Assembly: GCA_963697565.1 (NCBI GenBank)
Contig: CAVOOM010000007.1
Span: 558,001-622,000, forward strand
Length of the DNA: 64,000 nucleotides
Reading direction: 5' to 3'
From: CAWFSE01 sp963697565
GTDB lineage: Bacteria; Actinomycetota; Actinomycetes; CAVWCF01
Both the position numbers and the translations under genes were made by a program. Below, piece by piece: positions 27,354 to 36,395 of this stretch. Under the pieces are notes generated by a model that made no database searches, was not told the DNA's origin, and was given only the letters and a program-made list of their open reading frames with translations. Position 1 is the first letter of the stretch. Every line of letters begins with the position of its first letter.

Positions 27354-28129
27354 CGGAGCCCGGCCGCGAAGCCCCGCCGGCCCTCGTCACCGTCCACCTG
27401 TGGGGGGTGGCCGCCTCGCGCGTGCCCGCCGCCTTCACCGCGATGGCCCGAGACCGCAGGCCGGTGCGCCGCCAGCCCGGGCTGCGCTTCGCCAAGCTGC
27501 TCGGCACCGGCGACGGTCGCACCTTCACCGTCCGAGACGCCGACCTCCGGCACTGGGCCCTGCTCGCCACCTGGGACACCGTCGAGGCGGCCGAGCGCTT
27601 CGAGCAGTCCGCCGTGATCGGCCGTTGGGACGCCAGGTCCCACGAGCGGCTGCGGGTCGCGATGACCCCGCTGACCAGCAAGGGCGAGTGGTCGGGGCAG
27701 CGGCCGTTCGGAGACCCCCATCCGGTCAAGCACCCCGGGCCGGTCGCCGCGGTCACCCGCGCGCGGCTGCACCCGGCGCGGGCGGCTGCGTTCTGGCGCT
27801 CAGTCCCGCCGGTAAGCGCACGCCTGCGCCAAAGCCCAGGGCTGCTGCTTGCGCTCGGCATCGGAGAGGCGCCGATCGGACTGCAGGGCACCTTCAGCCT
27901 GTGGTCCAGCGCGGCGAGCCTGCGCGACTTCGCCCACCGCACCCCCGAGCACGCCGAGGTCGTCGCGCGCACGCACCAGGTCGGTTGGTACTCCGAGGAG
28001 CTCTTCGCCCGCTTCGCGGTGGTCGAGGCGGGCGGCTCGTACGCCGGGCAGCGCCTCGAGCTGCCCGCCGAACCACCCCCGGCCATGCCCCCCCGGGCGG
28101 ACGGCCCGCCTCCCGAACCCCCCGGCTGA
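27350..28129 (+). CDS. CrtA-like (spheroidene monooxygenase family) protein
   Basis: 259 residues. Family pattern visible throughout: VHLWGVAASRVPAAFTAMA, GLRFAKLLGTGDGRTFTVRD, LRHWALLATWDTVEAAERFE, GEWSGQRPFGDP, GPVAAVTRARLHPARAAAFW, LLLALGIGEAPIGLQGTFSL, WSSAASLRDFAHRTPEHAEV, VGWYSEELFARFAVVEAGGS. CrtA of purple bacteria inserts a keto group at C-2 of acyclic carotenoids; actinobacterial homologues sit in carotenoid clusters. Here it lies just before cruF, so it probably oxidises the open (psi) end of the pigment. GTG start overlaps the hydrolase stop. Confidence 0.8.
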   Translation: MTEPGREAPPALVTVHLWGVAASRVPAAFTAMARDRRPVRRQPGLRFAKLLGTGDGRTFTVRDADLRHWALLATWDTVEAAERFEQSAVIGRWDARSHERLRVAMTPLTSKGEWSGQRPFGDPHPVKHPGPVAAVTRARLHPARAAAFWRSVPPVSARLRQSPGLLLALGIGEAPIGLQGTFSLWSSAASLRDFAHRTPEHAEVVARTHQVGWYSEELFARFAVVEAGGSYAGQRLELPAEPPPAMPPRADGPPPEPPG

Positions 28130-28131
28130 CC

Positions 28132-28137
28132 TAGGCT
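28132..28137 (+). promoter_or_regulatory. Leaderless-type -10 element, cruF
   Basis: TAGGCT, exactly 8 nt before the GTG of cruF; same hexamer class and spacing as at crtE, crtI and crtB. No ribosome site. Confidence 0.5.
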
Positions 28138-28145
28138 CTGGTGCC

Positions 28146-28946
28146 GTGAGCGTTCGCGTCTACACCGGCCCGCACGCGGACCACCACCGGTCCGGGGGCG
28201 GCGGCCTGCGTGCGATCCCCTGGGTGCTCGCGGCCCTCGTGGTGGGCCTGCAGATCGCCTGGCCGCTCTTCGAGCCGGGGCAGGCGCGCACCCAGCTCAC
28301 GATTGCCACCGTCGTCGTGTTCTTCCTGGCGTCGGCCTCGCACGCCCTGATCCACCGCGGGCCGCTTTGGACCGCGGGCTACCTGGCGATCAGCCTGGGC
28401 ATCGGCTGGGGCGTGGAGGCGGTCGGCCTGCGGGCGGGCATCCCGTTCGGCGACTACGCCTACACCGACGCCCTGGGCGCCACCCTGCTCGGCGTGCCGT
28501 GGGTCATCCCGCTGGCCTGGGCGATGATGTCCTACCCGGCGCTGGCGGTGGCCCGCACGGTGGCCGAGAGCCGCACCGGCGTGATGCTCGTCGGAGCGGT
28601 CGCCCTCGCCTCCTGGGACCTCTTCTTGGACCCGATGATGGTCGCCGCGGGCTACTGGACGTGGGACGACCCCTCCCGCGAGCTGCCCGGGATCGAGGGC
28701 ATCCCGGCGATCAACTTCGCCGGCTGGCTGCTCACCTCGCTTGTGCTGATCGGCCTCCTCGACCTGCTCGGACGCCGTCGGGCCAATGACGCCCAGCCCC
28801 TCGCCCTGTGGCTGTGGACGTGGATCGGCGGCATCGTCGCCAACCTCTTCTTCCTCGACCGGCCCACCGTCGCCCTCGTGGGCGGAATCGGCATGGCGCT
28901 CGTCGGCGTACCGCTGCTGTGGCGGCTGTGGGTGGGCCGCGACTGA
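28146..28946 (+). CDS. cruF: Carotenoid 1,2-hydratase CruF-type membrane protein
   Basis: 266 residues with seven or eight transmembrane helices (for example AIPWVLAALVVGLQIAWPLF, SLGIGWGVEAVGLRAGIPFG). Conserved family residues are in GWGVEAVGLRAGIPFGDYAY, GVPWVIPLAWAMMSYPALAV and ASWDLFLDPMMVAAGYWTWD plus PGIEGIPAINFAGWLLTS. CruF hydrates the 1',2' double bond of a psi end in C40 carotenoids (cyanobacterial myxol pathway); the same family includes C50 bacterioruberin hydratases. The next gene is a CruG-like glycosyltransferase joined by TGATG, matching the CruF-CruG pair. Inserted in the cytoplasmic membrane. Confidence 0.87.
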   Translation: MSVRVYTGPHADHHRSGGGGLRAIPWVLAALVVGLQIAWPLFEPGQARTQLTIATVVVFFLASASHALIHRGPLWTAGYLAISLGIGWGVEAVGLRAGIPFGDYAYTDALGATLLGVPWVIPLAWAMMSYPALAVARTVAESRTGVMLVGAVALASWDLFLDPMMVAAGYWTWDDPSRELPGIEGIPAINFAGWLLTSLVLIGLLDLLGRRRANDAQPLALWLWTWIGGIVANLFFLDRPTVALVGGIGMALVGVPLLWRLWVGRD

Positions 28947-30076
28947 TGCGCGCGACCACAGCCGGCCGCGCACTCGTCGCGGCAGGCTCCGCTGGGGCGG
29001 CCGTCCTCACCGCGCACACCGCGTGGAACCTGCGAACGCTGCGCACGCCGCCCGCCGATCCCCCGTCGCCGCGGCGGTGGGTGAGCGTCCTGCTGCCGCT
29101 GCGCGACGAGGCCGACCGGGTCGGCCCGTGCCTGGAGGCGCTGCTCGCCCAGCACGACGGCGGCCGGGTCGAGTACCTCGTGCTCGACGACGGCTCCGCC
29201 GACGGGACGGGCGACCTCGTCCGCGCGCTGGTCGGCGGCGACCCGCGTTTCCGCGTGCTTGACGGCGTCGAGCGGCCAGCCGGCTGGCTCGGCAAGCCCT
29301 GGGCCTGCGCCCAGCTCGCAGCCGCCGCGAACCCCGCCTCCGAGGTGCTCGTCTTCGTCGACGCCGACGTGATCCTCGCCCCCCACGCCGTGGCCGCGAC
29401 CGCGGCCCTGCTCGCCGACAGCGGGCTCGACCTCGCCTCCCCCTACCCGCGGCAGGTCGCGGTCACCCCGGCCGAGCGGCTCATCCAGCCGCTGCTCCAG
29501 TGGTCCTGGCTCACCACGCTGCCGTTGGCCGCGGCCGAGCGCTCCCCGCGGGAGTCGCTGACCGCCGCCAACGGCCAGCTCCTGGCCGTCCGGCGCGACG
29601 CGTACGACCGGGCCGGCGGGCACGCCTCGGTGCGCTCCGAGGTGCTCGACGACGTGGGCCTGCTGCGCGCGGTGAAGCGCTCCGGCGGCCGAGGCGTCGT
29701 GGTCGACGGCACCCACCTCGCGACCTGCCGCATGTACGACGGCTGGGACGACCTGCGCAGCGGCTACACCAAGTCGCTGTGGTCGGCCTTCGGCTCACCG
29801 GCCGGCGCCGCGGCGGCGGTCGGAGCCCTGTCGCTGCTCTACGTCCTGCCCGCCGCGGCCGCGCTGCGCGGCTCGCGCGTCGGCGCCGCCGGCTACGCCG
29901 CCGGCGTGGTGGGGCGCGCCCTCGTCGCCAGCCGGGTCGGCGGCCGGGTCTGGCCGGACTCCTTGGCCCACCCCGCCTCGATCGCCGCCCTGGGCTGGCT
30001 GACCGCGGAATCCTGGCGAGGCAAGCGGGCAGGCTCACTGTCCTGGAAGGGCCGACCGATCGAGGCGGCGGCATGA
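28946..30076 (+). CDS. GT2 glycosyltransferase, CruG-like
   Basis: 376 residues. N-terminal hydrophobic segment (about 5-22), then GT-A fold: SVLLPLRDEADRVGPCLEAL, VEYLVLDDGSADGTGDLVRA, GWLGKPWACAQLAAAA, VLVFVDADVILAPHAV (DxD metal motif), LTAANGQLLAVRRDAYDRAG, SEVLDDVGLLRAVKRSGGRG; C-terminal helices at about 290-350. In cyanobacteria CruG transfers a sugar to the 2'-hydroxyl made on the hydrated end of myxol. TGATG with cruF and ATGA with the desaturase gene. Sugar donor unknown. Confidence 0.82.
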   Translation: MRATTAGRALVAAGSAGAAVLTAHTAWNLRTLRTPPADPPSPRRWVSVLLPLRDEADRVGPCLEALLAQHDGGRVEYLVLDDGSADGTGDLVRALVGGDPRFRVLDGVERPAGWLGKPWACAQLAAAANPASEVLVFVDADVILAPHAVAATAALLADSGLDLASPYPRQVAVTPAERLIQPLLQWSWLTTLPLAAAERSPRESLTAANGQLLAVRRDAYDRAGGHASVRSEVLDDVGLLRAVKRSGGRGVVVDGTHLATCRMYDGWDDLRSGYTKSLWSAFGSPAGAAAAVGALSLLYVLPAAAALRGSRVGAAGYAAGVVGRALVASRVGGRVWPDSLAHPASIAALGWLTAESWRGKRAGSLSWKGRPIEAAA

Positions 30077-31575
30077 GCCGGGTCGTCGTCATCGGCGCCG
30101 GGATGGGCGGACTCGCCGCCGCGGCGCGGCTCTCAGCGCAGGGCCACGAGGTGCTCGTGGTGGAGCAGGCCGAGACCTGGGGCGGCAAGCTCGCCACGTA
30201 CGTGCGCGACGGCTTCGCCTTCGACACCGGCCCCTCGCTGCTCACCCTGCCGGCGGTCTACCGCGACCTGTTCCTCAAGACGGCGGTCCGCCGGGCCGGG
30301 GCGTCGCTCGAGGAGTGCGTCGACCTGCAGCCGCTGGATCCGGCGTTCTCCTACCGGTGGTCGGACGGCGCCACCGCGGTCCTGCCCGGCGCCGGGCCGG
30401 CGCTGGCCGCCGACGCCCTCGGGTCGGCCCTCGGCGGCTCGGCCGCCGACGACTGGCGGCGCTTCATGGAGCGCGCCGCCGCGATCTGGCGCGCGACCCG
30501 CACCCCGTTCCTGGAGACCCCGCTGTCCGGTCCGCTGGACCTCGTCCGCCAGACCTGGCGGCTCAACGACCTGCGCACGATCGCGCCGTGGTCGACGCTG
30601 CGCGGCCTTGGCCGCGGCTACTTCGACGACCCCCGCCTGGTCACCCTGCTCGACCGCTACGCGACCTACACCGGCTCCGACCCGCGGCGCGCACCCGCCG
30701 CGCTCGCGGTCGTCCCGTACGTCGAGCAGACGTTCGGCGCCTGGCATGTCGGGGGCGGGCTGCGGCGGCTGGGCGATGCGCTCAAGCAGCGCTGCGACGA
30801 GCGCGGGATCGCCTTCCGGTTCGAGGCCGACGTCGCCGAGGTGCTCGTCGAGGGCGGGCGGGCCTCCGGGGTCCGGCTGGTCGACGGCGAGGTGCTCGCC
30901 GCCGACGTGGTGGTCGCCAACGCCGACGCCAGCCACCTCTACCGCGACCTCGTCGCAGACCCGCGGCGCGAGCGTCCGCTGGCGAACCTGCGCAAGGCGA
31001 CCCCCTCGCTGTCCGGCTTCGTGCTGCTGCTCGCCGTGCAGGGCCGCACGCCCGGGCTGCTGCACCACAACGTCTGGTTCCCCGAGGCGTACGACGACGA
31101 GTTCGACGCGATCTTCGGCGACCGCCCCCACCCGGTGGACGACCCGACCGTCTACGTCTGCTCGCCGGACGACCCGCTGATGCGGCCCGACGCCGGGCAT
31201 GAGTCCTGGTTCGTCCTGGTCAACGCCCCCCGGCACGACCCCGCCGGGGGCGTCGACTGGACCGAGCCGGGGCTCGCCGCCTCGTACGCCGAGCGGGTGC
31301 TCGCGGTCATGGCCCGCAGGGGCTTCGACGTGCGCGACCGGCTGCTGTGGCACGAGGTGCGCACCCCCGCCGACCTGCAGGCCGCCACCCGCGCCCCGGG
31401 CGGCTCGATCTACGGCACGTCGAGCAACGGCGCCCGCGCGGCCTTCCTGCGCCCTGCCAACGCCTCCCCGATCCCGGGGCTGTTCCTCGTGGGCGGCTCT
31501 GCGCACCCCGGCGGCGGGCTGCCCCTCGTCGGGATGTCCGCGGCGATCGTGGCCGAGCTCATCGGCCAGGCCTGA
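30073..31575 (+). CDS. CrtI-family carotenoid desaturase/oxygenase (CrtD/CruO-like)
   Basis: Intact 500 residues. FAD motif VVVIGAGMGGLAAAARLSAQ and VVEQAETWGGKLATYVRDGF, FDTGPSLLTLPAVYRDL, WHVGGGLRRLGDALKQRCDE and the C-terminal substrate/FAD region LFLVGGSAHPGGGLPLVGMS typical of the family. It is a paralogue of the phytoene desaturase at 34405, more like CrtD (3,4-desaturase of hydroxylated carotenoids) or CrtO/CruO ketolases. Placed last in the cruF-cruG operon by an ATGA overlap, it probably acts on the hydrated end group. Confidence 0.83.
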   Translation: MSRVVVIGAGMGGLAAAARLSAQGHEVLVVEQAETWGGKLATYVRDGFAFDTGPSLLTLPAVYRDLFLKTAVRRAGASLEECVDLQPLDPAFSYRWSDGATAVLPGAGPALAADALGSALGGSAADDWRRFMERAAAIWRATRTPFLETPLSGPLDLVRQTWRLNDLRTIAPWSTLRGLGRGYFDDPRLVTLLDRYATYTGSDPRRAPAALAVVPYVEQTFGAWHVGGGLRRLGDALKQRCDERGIAFRFEADVAEVLVEGGRASGVRLVDGEVLAADVVVANADASHLYRDLVADPRRERPLANLRKATPSLSGFVLLLAVQGRTPGLLHHNVWFPEAYDDEFDAIFGDRPHPVDDPTVYVCSPDDPLMRPDAGHESWFVLVNAPRHDPAGGVDWTEPGLAASYAERVLAVMARRGFDVRDRLLWHEVRTPADLQAATRAPGGSIYGTSSNGARAAFLRPANASPIPGLFLVGGSAHPGGGLPLVGMSAAIVAELIGQA

Positions 31576-31587
31576 CGGGGCCGACGG

Positions 31588-32247
31588 CTAGCCCAGTCGG
31601 CGGCGCACCATGGCGAGCAGCTGCGTCAACCCGATGACGCCCAGGACCAGCCACGCGTAGGCCCCGGCCTGCGCCCACGAATCGGCGGCGGAGGGGTAGA
31701 GGCCGCAACCGAGCAGGAACATCGCGGTCGCGATGACCCGCGTGGGCCGCTCCCACACCGTGACGATGCCGATGTCGTCCAGGCCGCCCGCGGTGGCGCG
31801 GGCGCGCGCGTACTCCTGCAGCATCATCAGCGCGCCTGCCGCCACGCAGACCCACACGTCGGCTCCGAGCACCCACAGCGCCACCAGGTAGAGCCCGTCG
31901 GACACCCGGTCGGCCACCGAGTCCAGCACGTAGCCCCAGCGGGTCACCCGGTCGGTGAGCACCGCCACGGCCCCATCGAGGGAGTCGACCAGCCCCGAGA
32001 CCGCGACGAGGGCGAACGCCAGGATGGGCCACCTCCCGCCCAGCGAGGCGACCCACACGACCACGCCGGAGAGGCCGACCCCGAGCAGGGTGACCGCGTC
32101 AGGCGGCACCCGGGTGGCCGCGAGCGGGCGCGCCACGGCGTAGACGATCGTGAGATAGAGGTGGGTCAGCCGCGACTCGCTGGGGTCGTACCCGCCATGC
32201 AGCTGCGACCATCGCGCGAGGTAGTCGGCCCGCGTCGGCACGGTCAC
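31588..32247 (-). CDS. CDP-alcohol phosphatidyltransferase family membrane protein with altered motif
   Basis: 219 residues, six predicted helices. The family motif is DG-x2-AR-x8-G-x3-D-x3-D; here LDGAVAVLTDRVTRWGYVLD followed by SVADRVSDG keeps all acidic residues but has Val where the Arg belongs. It may still transfer a phosphoalcohol from a CDP-lipid (phosphatidylinositol- or PG-type), with different substrate recognition. GTG 32247 is chosen; no strong ribosome site. Separated by 29 nt from metF upstream on the same strand and convergent with the carotenoid operon. Confidence 0.83.
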   Translation of the reverse strand: MTVPTRADYLARWSQLHGGYDPSESRLTHLYLTIVYAVARPLAATRVPPDAVTLLGVGLSGVVVWVASLGGRWPILAFALVAVSGLVDSLDGAVAVLTDRVTRWGYVLDSVADRVSDGLYLVALWVLGADVWVCVAAGALMMLQEYARARATAGGLDDIGIVTVWERPTRVIATAMFLLGCGLYPSAADSWAQAGAYAWLVLGVIGLTQLLAMVRRRLG

Positions 32248-32276
32248 GCTAACGGCCCTTCCATGCGCCGATCCTG

Positions 32277-33202
32277 TCAGCCCGCGGCGGCCAGGCCGAG
32301 GGCGTCGGCGATCTCGCGCGTCGCCGTCGAGCGGTTCAGCGTGTAGAAGTGCAGGCCGGGGGCGCCGCCGTCGAGCAGCCTGCGGCACATCGCCGTGGCG
32401 GCCTCGACGCCGATCGCGCGCACCGCCTCGGGGTCGCCTTCAACGGCACGCAGCCGATCGGCCAGCTCGACGGGCACCGCGGTGCCCGACAAGGCCGCGA
32501 AGCGCTCGATCTGCTTGACGTTCGTCACCGGCATGACCCCCGGGATGATCGGGATCTCGCACCCGTGGGCCGCCGCCCGGTCGACGAGCCGGAAGTACGT
32601 GTCGGCGTCGAAGAAGAACTGCGTCACCGCGAACTCCGCGCCCGCCTCGGCCTTCGCCGCCAGCACGCGCGCGTCCTGCTCCAGGTCGGCCGACTCCGGA
32701 TGCCCCTCGGGGAAGGCCGCGACCCCCACCGAGAAGTCGCCCAGCTCGCGCACGAGGGCGACCAGCTCATCGGCGTGGCGCAGGCCCTGCGGGTGCTGGA
32801 CCCACGGCTGCCCGGGCCGCCCGGCGGGTCGCCGCGCAAGGCCAGGACGTTGCGCACGCCTGAGTCGGCGTAGTGCCCGATCACCTGGCGCAGCTCGGCC
32901 CGCGAGGACCCCACGCACGTCAGGTGCGCCACCGGGGTCATCGTCGTCTCCGAGGCGATCCGCTCGGTGACCCGCACCGTGCGGTCGCGTGTCGAGCCCC
33001 CCGCGCCGTACGTCACCGACACGAACGACGGCGCGAGCGGCTCGAGCTCGCGGATCGCCTGCCACAGGTGGCGCTCGCCCTCGTCGGTCGAGGGCGGGAA
33101 GAACTCGAACGACCACACGGCGTGGCCGGCCGCGCGGCCCTGCGCGAGCAGATCGCGGACGGCGACCGCGCTGCCAGCGGTCGACGAGGTGCCTCGGGCC
33201 AT
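32277..33202 (-). CDS. metF: 5,10-methylenetetrahydrofolate reductase (one frame break)
   Basis: About 308 residues. Motifs: VWSFEFFPPSTDEGERHLWQ, FVSVTYGAGGSTRDRTVRVT, VAHLTCVGSSRAELRQVIGH, GVRNVLALRGDPPGG, then after a break near 32820 DFSVGVAAFPEGHPES, FAVTQFFFDADTYFRLVDRA, IPIIPGVMPVTNVKQIERF and GAPGLHFYTLNRS. FAD TIM barrel reducing methylene-THF to methyl-THF for methionine synthesis. ATG at 33202, diverging from crtE; the same metF/GGPP synthase divergence is found in mycobacteria. The essential nature of the step supports a sequencing error rather than gene decay. Confidence 0.94.
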
Positions 33203-33254
33203 GCGCGGAGCGTACGTTGCGGGGTCTGCTGATGCCGGGACCCGGCTGCCCGCC

Positions 33255-33260
33255 TAGGCT
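33255..33260 (+). promoter_or_regulatory. Leaderless-type -10 element, crtE
   Basis: TAGGCT. It lies 2 nt before ATG 33263 but exactly 8 nt before the in-frame GTG at 33269, the spacing seen at cruF, crtI and crtB. This favours GTG 33269 as the real start. Confidence 0.5.
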
Positions 33261-33268
33261 CAATGGCC

Positions 33269-34358
33269 GTGAACGCCCCCACTCCCGCCGCCAGCGGCGG
33301 CCCCCTTGACGTCGAGGACCTGCGCTCTCGCGTGCAGAAGGCGCTCGACGACTTCCTCGCGGTGCAGCAGCCGCGCCTCGACGCGGTGAGCGACGAGCTC
33401 GGCCCGCTGCTGGACGCCATCCGCGACCTGCTGCGCGGCGGCAAGCGGCTGCGCCCCGCGTTCGCGTACTGGGGCTGGCGCGGGGCCGGCGGGGCCGACT
33501 GCCCGCAGATCGTGCACGCGGCCACCTCCCTGGAGCTGCTCCAGGCCTGCGCGCTGATCCACGACGACGTGATGGACGGCTCCGACACCCGCCGCGGCAT
33601 CCCCGCCGCGCACCGGCGGTTCGCCACCCTGCATCGCGGCTCCTCCTGGCTGGGCTCGCCCGAGGCGTTCGGGGTGGGCTCGGCGATCCTGCTCGGCGAC
33701 CTGTGCCTGTCGTGGTCCGACGAGCTGCTGTTCGCCTCCGGGCTGCCCGGCGACGCGGTGCTGCGGGCCAAGCCCGTGTACGACGAGATGCGCACCGAGC
33801 TGATGGCCGGCCAGTACCTCGACCTGCTCGAGCAGGCGGTGGGCGGCGGATCGGTCGAGCGGGCCATGCGCGTGGTCCGCTACAAGGCCGCGAAGTACAC
33901 GATCGAGCGGCCGCTGCACCTCGGCGCGGCGCTGGCCGGGGCGCCCGCGGGGCTCACCGCAGACGTACTCGCGCTACGGACTGCCGCTGGGCGAGGCGTT
34001 CCAGCTGCGCGATGACGTGCTCGGCGTCTTCGGCGACCCCGCGGAGACCGGCAAGCCGGCCGGCGACGACCTGCGCGAGGGCAAGCGCACGGTGCTGATC
34101 GCCGCCGCAGTGGACCGCGCGACCCCCGAGCAGGCCGCCGAGCTGCGACGCCACCTCGGCGACCCCGGCCTCACCCCCGAGGGCGTCGACACCCTGCGCG
34201 ACGTCATCTCCTCGACGGGTGCGGTCGCCCACATCGAGGGGCTGATCCGCGACCTGACCGAGCAGTCCCTGTCAGCTCTGGAGTCAGGGCCGGTCGATGA
34301 GCCGGCACACACGGTGCTGCATCAGCTCGCCGAGGCCGCGACCGCTCGCAGGGTCTGA
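33269..34358 (+). CDS. crtE: Geranylgeranyl/polyprenyl diphosphate synthase (one frame break)
   Basis: About 363 residues. First aspartate-rich motif LIHDDVMDGSDTRRG, RGGKRLRPAFAYWG, and after a frame break near 33965 YSRYGLPLGEAFQLRDDVLG with the second aspartate motif, FGDPAETGKPAGDDLREGKR. Makes the C20 precursor for phytoene. Start set at GTG 33269 by promoter spacing (ATG 33263 is the alternative, two residues longer). Equivalent in position to idsA2 (Rv2173) beside metF in M. tuberculosis. Followed 46 nt later by crtI. Confidence 0.92.
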
Positions 34359-34390
34359 GCCGCGCGGAGGCGGCCTGGTCCCCCCACGCC

Positions 34391-34396
34391 TACGCT
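34391..34396 (+). promoter_or_regulatory. Leaderless-type -10 element, crtI
   Basis: TACGCT, exactly 8 nt before the crtI ATG at 34405. A TGGAG sequence in the gap could instead act as a weak ribosome site, so both leaderless and leadered transcripts are possible. Confidence 0.4.
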
Positions 34397-34404
34397 GGAG
34401 CATC

Positions 34405-35897
34405 ATGCGCACCGTCAGCGGCCCCACCGACCACGTCGTCATCGTCGGAGCCGGCCTCGGCGGGCTCTCCGCCGCCCTGCGGCTCGCAGGGGCGGGCCGC
34501 CGCGTCACCCTGCTCGAGCGCGAGACCGTGCCCGGGGGCCGCAACGGCCTGCTCGAGCTCGACGGCTACCGCTTCGACACCGGCCCCACCGTCCTCACCA
34601 TGCCCGACCTCATCGCCGACGCCCTGGACTGCGTCGGGGAGCGGATGGAGGACTGGCTCACGCTCCGGCCCATCGAGCCCGCCTACCGCACGTACTTCCC
34701 CGACGGCTCGCAGATCGACATGCACAGCGATGTGGGCGCGATGGCCGAGGAGATCGGCCAGGTCTGCGGCCCGGCCGAGGCCGCGGGGTACGAGCGCTTC
34801 GTCGACTTCGTCTCGCGGCTCTACCGGCTGGAGATGAAGGACTTCATCGACCGCAACATCGACTCGCCCTTCGACCTGCTCACCCCGAACCTTGCGCGGC
34901 TGGTGGCGATGGGCGGCTTCCGCCGGCTGGCGCCGAAGACCGCGGAGTTCCTCAAGGACCCGCGGACCCAGCGGATCTTCTCGTTCCAGTCGCTGTACGC
35001 CGGGCTCAGCCCCCACGACGCGTTCGCGATCTACTCGATCATCGCCTACATGGACTCCGTGGCCGGGGTCTTCTTCCCCGAGGGCGGCATGCACGCCGTG
35101 CCCCGTGCCCTGGCGGGAGCCGCCGAGAAGCACGGCGTGGACATCCGCTACTCGACCGAGGTGGCCCGCGTCGAGACGCGAGGCGGTCGCGCGGTGGCCG
35201 TCCACACCGCCGACGGCGAGCGCATCGCCTGCGACGCCGTCGTGCTCAACCCCGACCTGCCCGTGGCGCGCCGCGACCTGCTCGGCCAGCCGGTCCGACG
35301 GCCGCTGCGCTACTCCCCGTCCTGCGCGCTCCTGCTCGCCGGGTCGTCCGCCGCCTACTCCAAGATCGCCCACCACAACATCCACTTCGGGGAGTCGTGG
35401 CGCGAGGTGTTCCGCGACCTCGTCGACACCGAGGTGCTGCCGAGCGACCCGTCGTTCCTCGTCACCAACCCGACCCGCACCGACCCCGGGCTGGCCCCGG
35501 ACGGCAAGCAGATCTACTACGTGCTGTTCATGACCCCGAACCTGCACGGCGGGCAGGACTGGAGCGGCTGCGCGGCCCCTTCCGCGACGAGATGGTTCAG
35601 CGCCTGGAGCGGGCCGGGTACGTCGGATTCGGCGATGCAGTGGAGGTGGAGGACCTCACCACGCCGCTGGAGTGGCACGCGCGCGGCATGGAGATGGGCG
35701 CGCCCTTCGCCGCCGCCCACTCGTTCCTGCAGACCGGGCCGTTCCGCCCGCGCAACCTGATGGGCGAGAACATCGTCTTCACCGGCTCGGGCACCCAGCC
35801 CGGGGTCGGCGTCCCGATGGTGCTGATCAGCGGCCGGCTCGCCGCCGAGCGGATCCTCGGGCCGGACCCCTCGTACCGCTCACGCGCCTGGCGCTGA
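34405..35897 (+). CDS. crtI: Phytoene desaturase (one frame break)
   Basis: About 497 residues. FAD motif VVIVGAGLGGLSAALRLAGA, LLERETVPGGRNGLLELDGY, FDTGPTVLTMPDL, LYAGLSPHDAFAIYSIIAYM, GVFFPEGGMHAVPRALAGAA, then beyond a frame break near 35575 DLTTPLEWHARGMEMGAPFA, HSFLQTGPFRPRNLMGENIV and GSGTQPGVGVPMVLISGRLA. Converts phytoene to lycopene. The GMHAVP and TQPGVGVPMVLISG motifs are those of true CrtI, distinguishing it from the paralogue at 30073. Between crtE and crtB but with its own promoter element. Confidence 0.94.
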
Positions 35898-35903
35898 CCG
35901 AGT

Positions 35904-36329
35904 TCAGACGGCCGGCAGATCGGTTTCCGGCCCGTCGCCGACGAGCAGCACCGAGCCCGGCACCTCGTCATCTCGCCACGACACGCACGCGTCCTGGAAC
36001 ACCTCGACGGCCATCTCGAAGGTGTCCGGGTCTCCGTCGGCGAGCGAGGCCCAGCCGTCCCAGACGACCAGCAGCCCCTCGTCCTCAAGGTCGAGGGAGC
36101 GCAGGCACCCGTCGAGCTGCTCCCACCGCACGACGGCCGCCGGCAGGTCGAAGGCCTCCCGGCAGACCGCCAAGAACCCCTCCCGGTCCTCCACCCCGCC
36201 GGTGTCCACGAACACGAACTTCCAGCCCGCGTCGTCGGCGTGGCGCTCGCCGACGACCGCGTCGCCCTCAGCCCAACGGAAGACCCCATTGCGTTCGGCC
36301 GGTCGCTCCCCAGCCAGCGTGATCCCCAC
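35904..36329 (-). CDS. Barstar-family protein (orphan)
   Basis: 141 residues. The barstar (barnase inhibitor) core is visible: KFVFVDTGGVEDREGFLAVC, REAFDLPAAVVRWEQLDGCL, RSLDLEDEGLLVVWDGWASL, FEMAVEVFQDACVSW. The W-LD-CL-DL element matches the inhibitory helix/loop region. No barnase-like RNase or toxin frame is visible in the flanks. Many actinobacterial barstar-like genes are solitary. GTG start at 36329, antisense to and between crtI and crtB, with AGGA upstream. Function unknown; immunity to an exogenous or unlinked RNase is one option. Confidence 0.8.
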   Translation of the reverse strand: MGITLAGERPAERNGVFRWAEGDAVVGERHADDAGWKFVFVDTGGVEDREGFLAVCREAFDLPAAVVRWEQLDGCLRSLDLEDEGLLVVWDGWASLADGDPDTFEMAVEVFQDACVSWRDDEVPGSVLLVGDGPETDLPAV

Positions 36330-36381
36330 AGGACGTTCCTATGGCGCCCAGCCTCGCCGCGCAACGCAAACGGCGGCGCCA

Positions 36382-36387
36382 TAGCCT
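36382..36387 (+). promoter_or_regulatory. Leaderless-type -10 element, crtB
   Basis: TAGCCT, exactly 8 nt before the crtB ATG at 36396; no ribosome-binding site between. Confidence 0.5.
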
Positions 36388-36395
36388 CAGCGTCC

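Noticed and set aside
35904..36329. Toxin-antitoxin module built on the barstar-like gene
   Set aside because: No toxin-like frame overlaps or adjoins it; neighbours are crtI and crtB.
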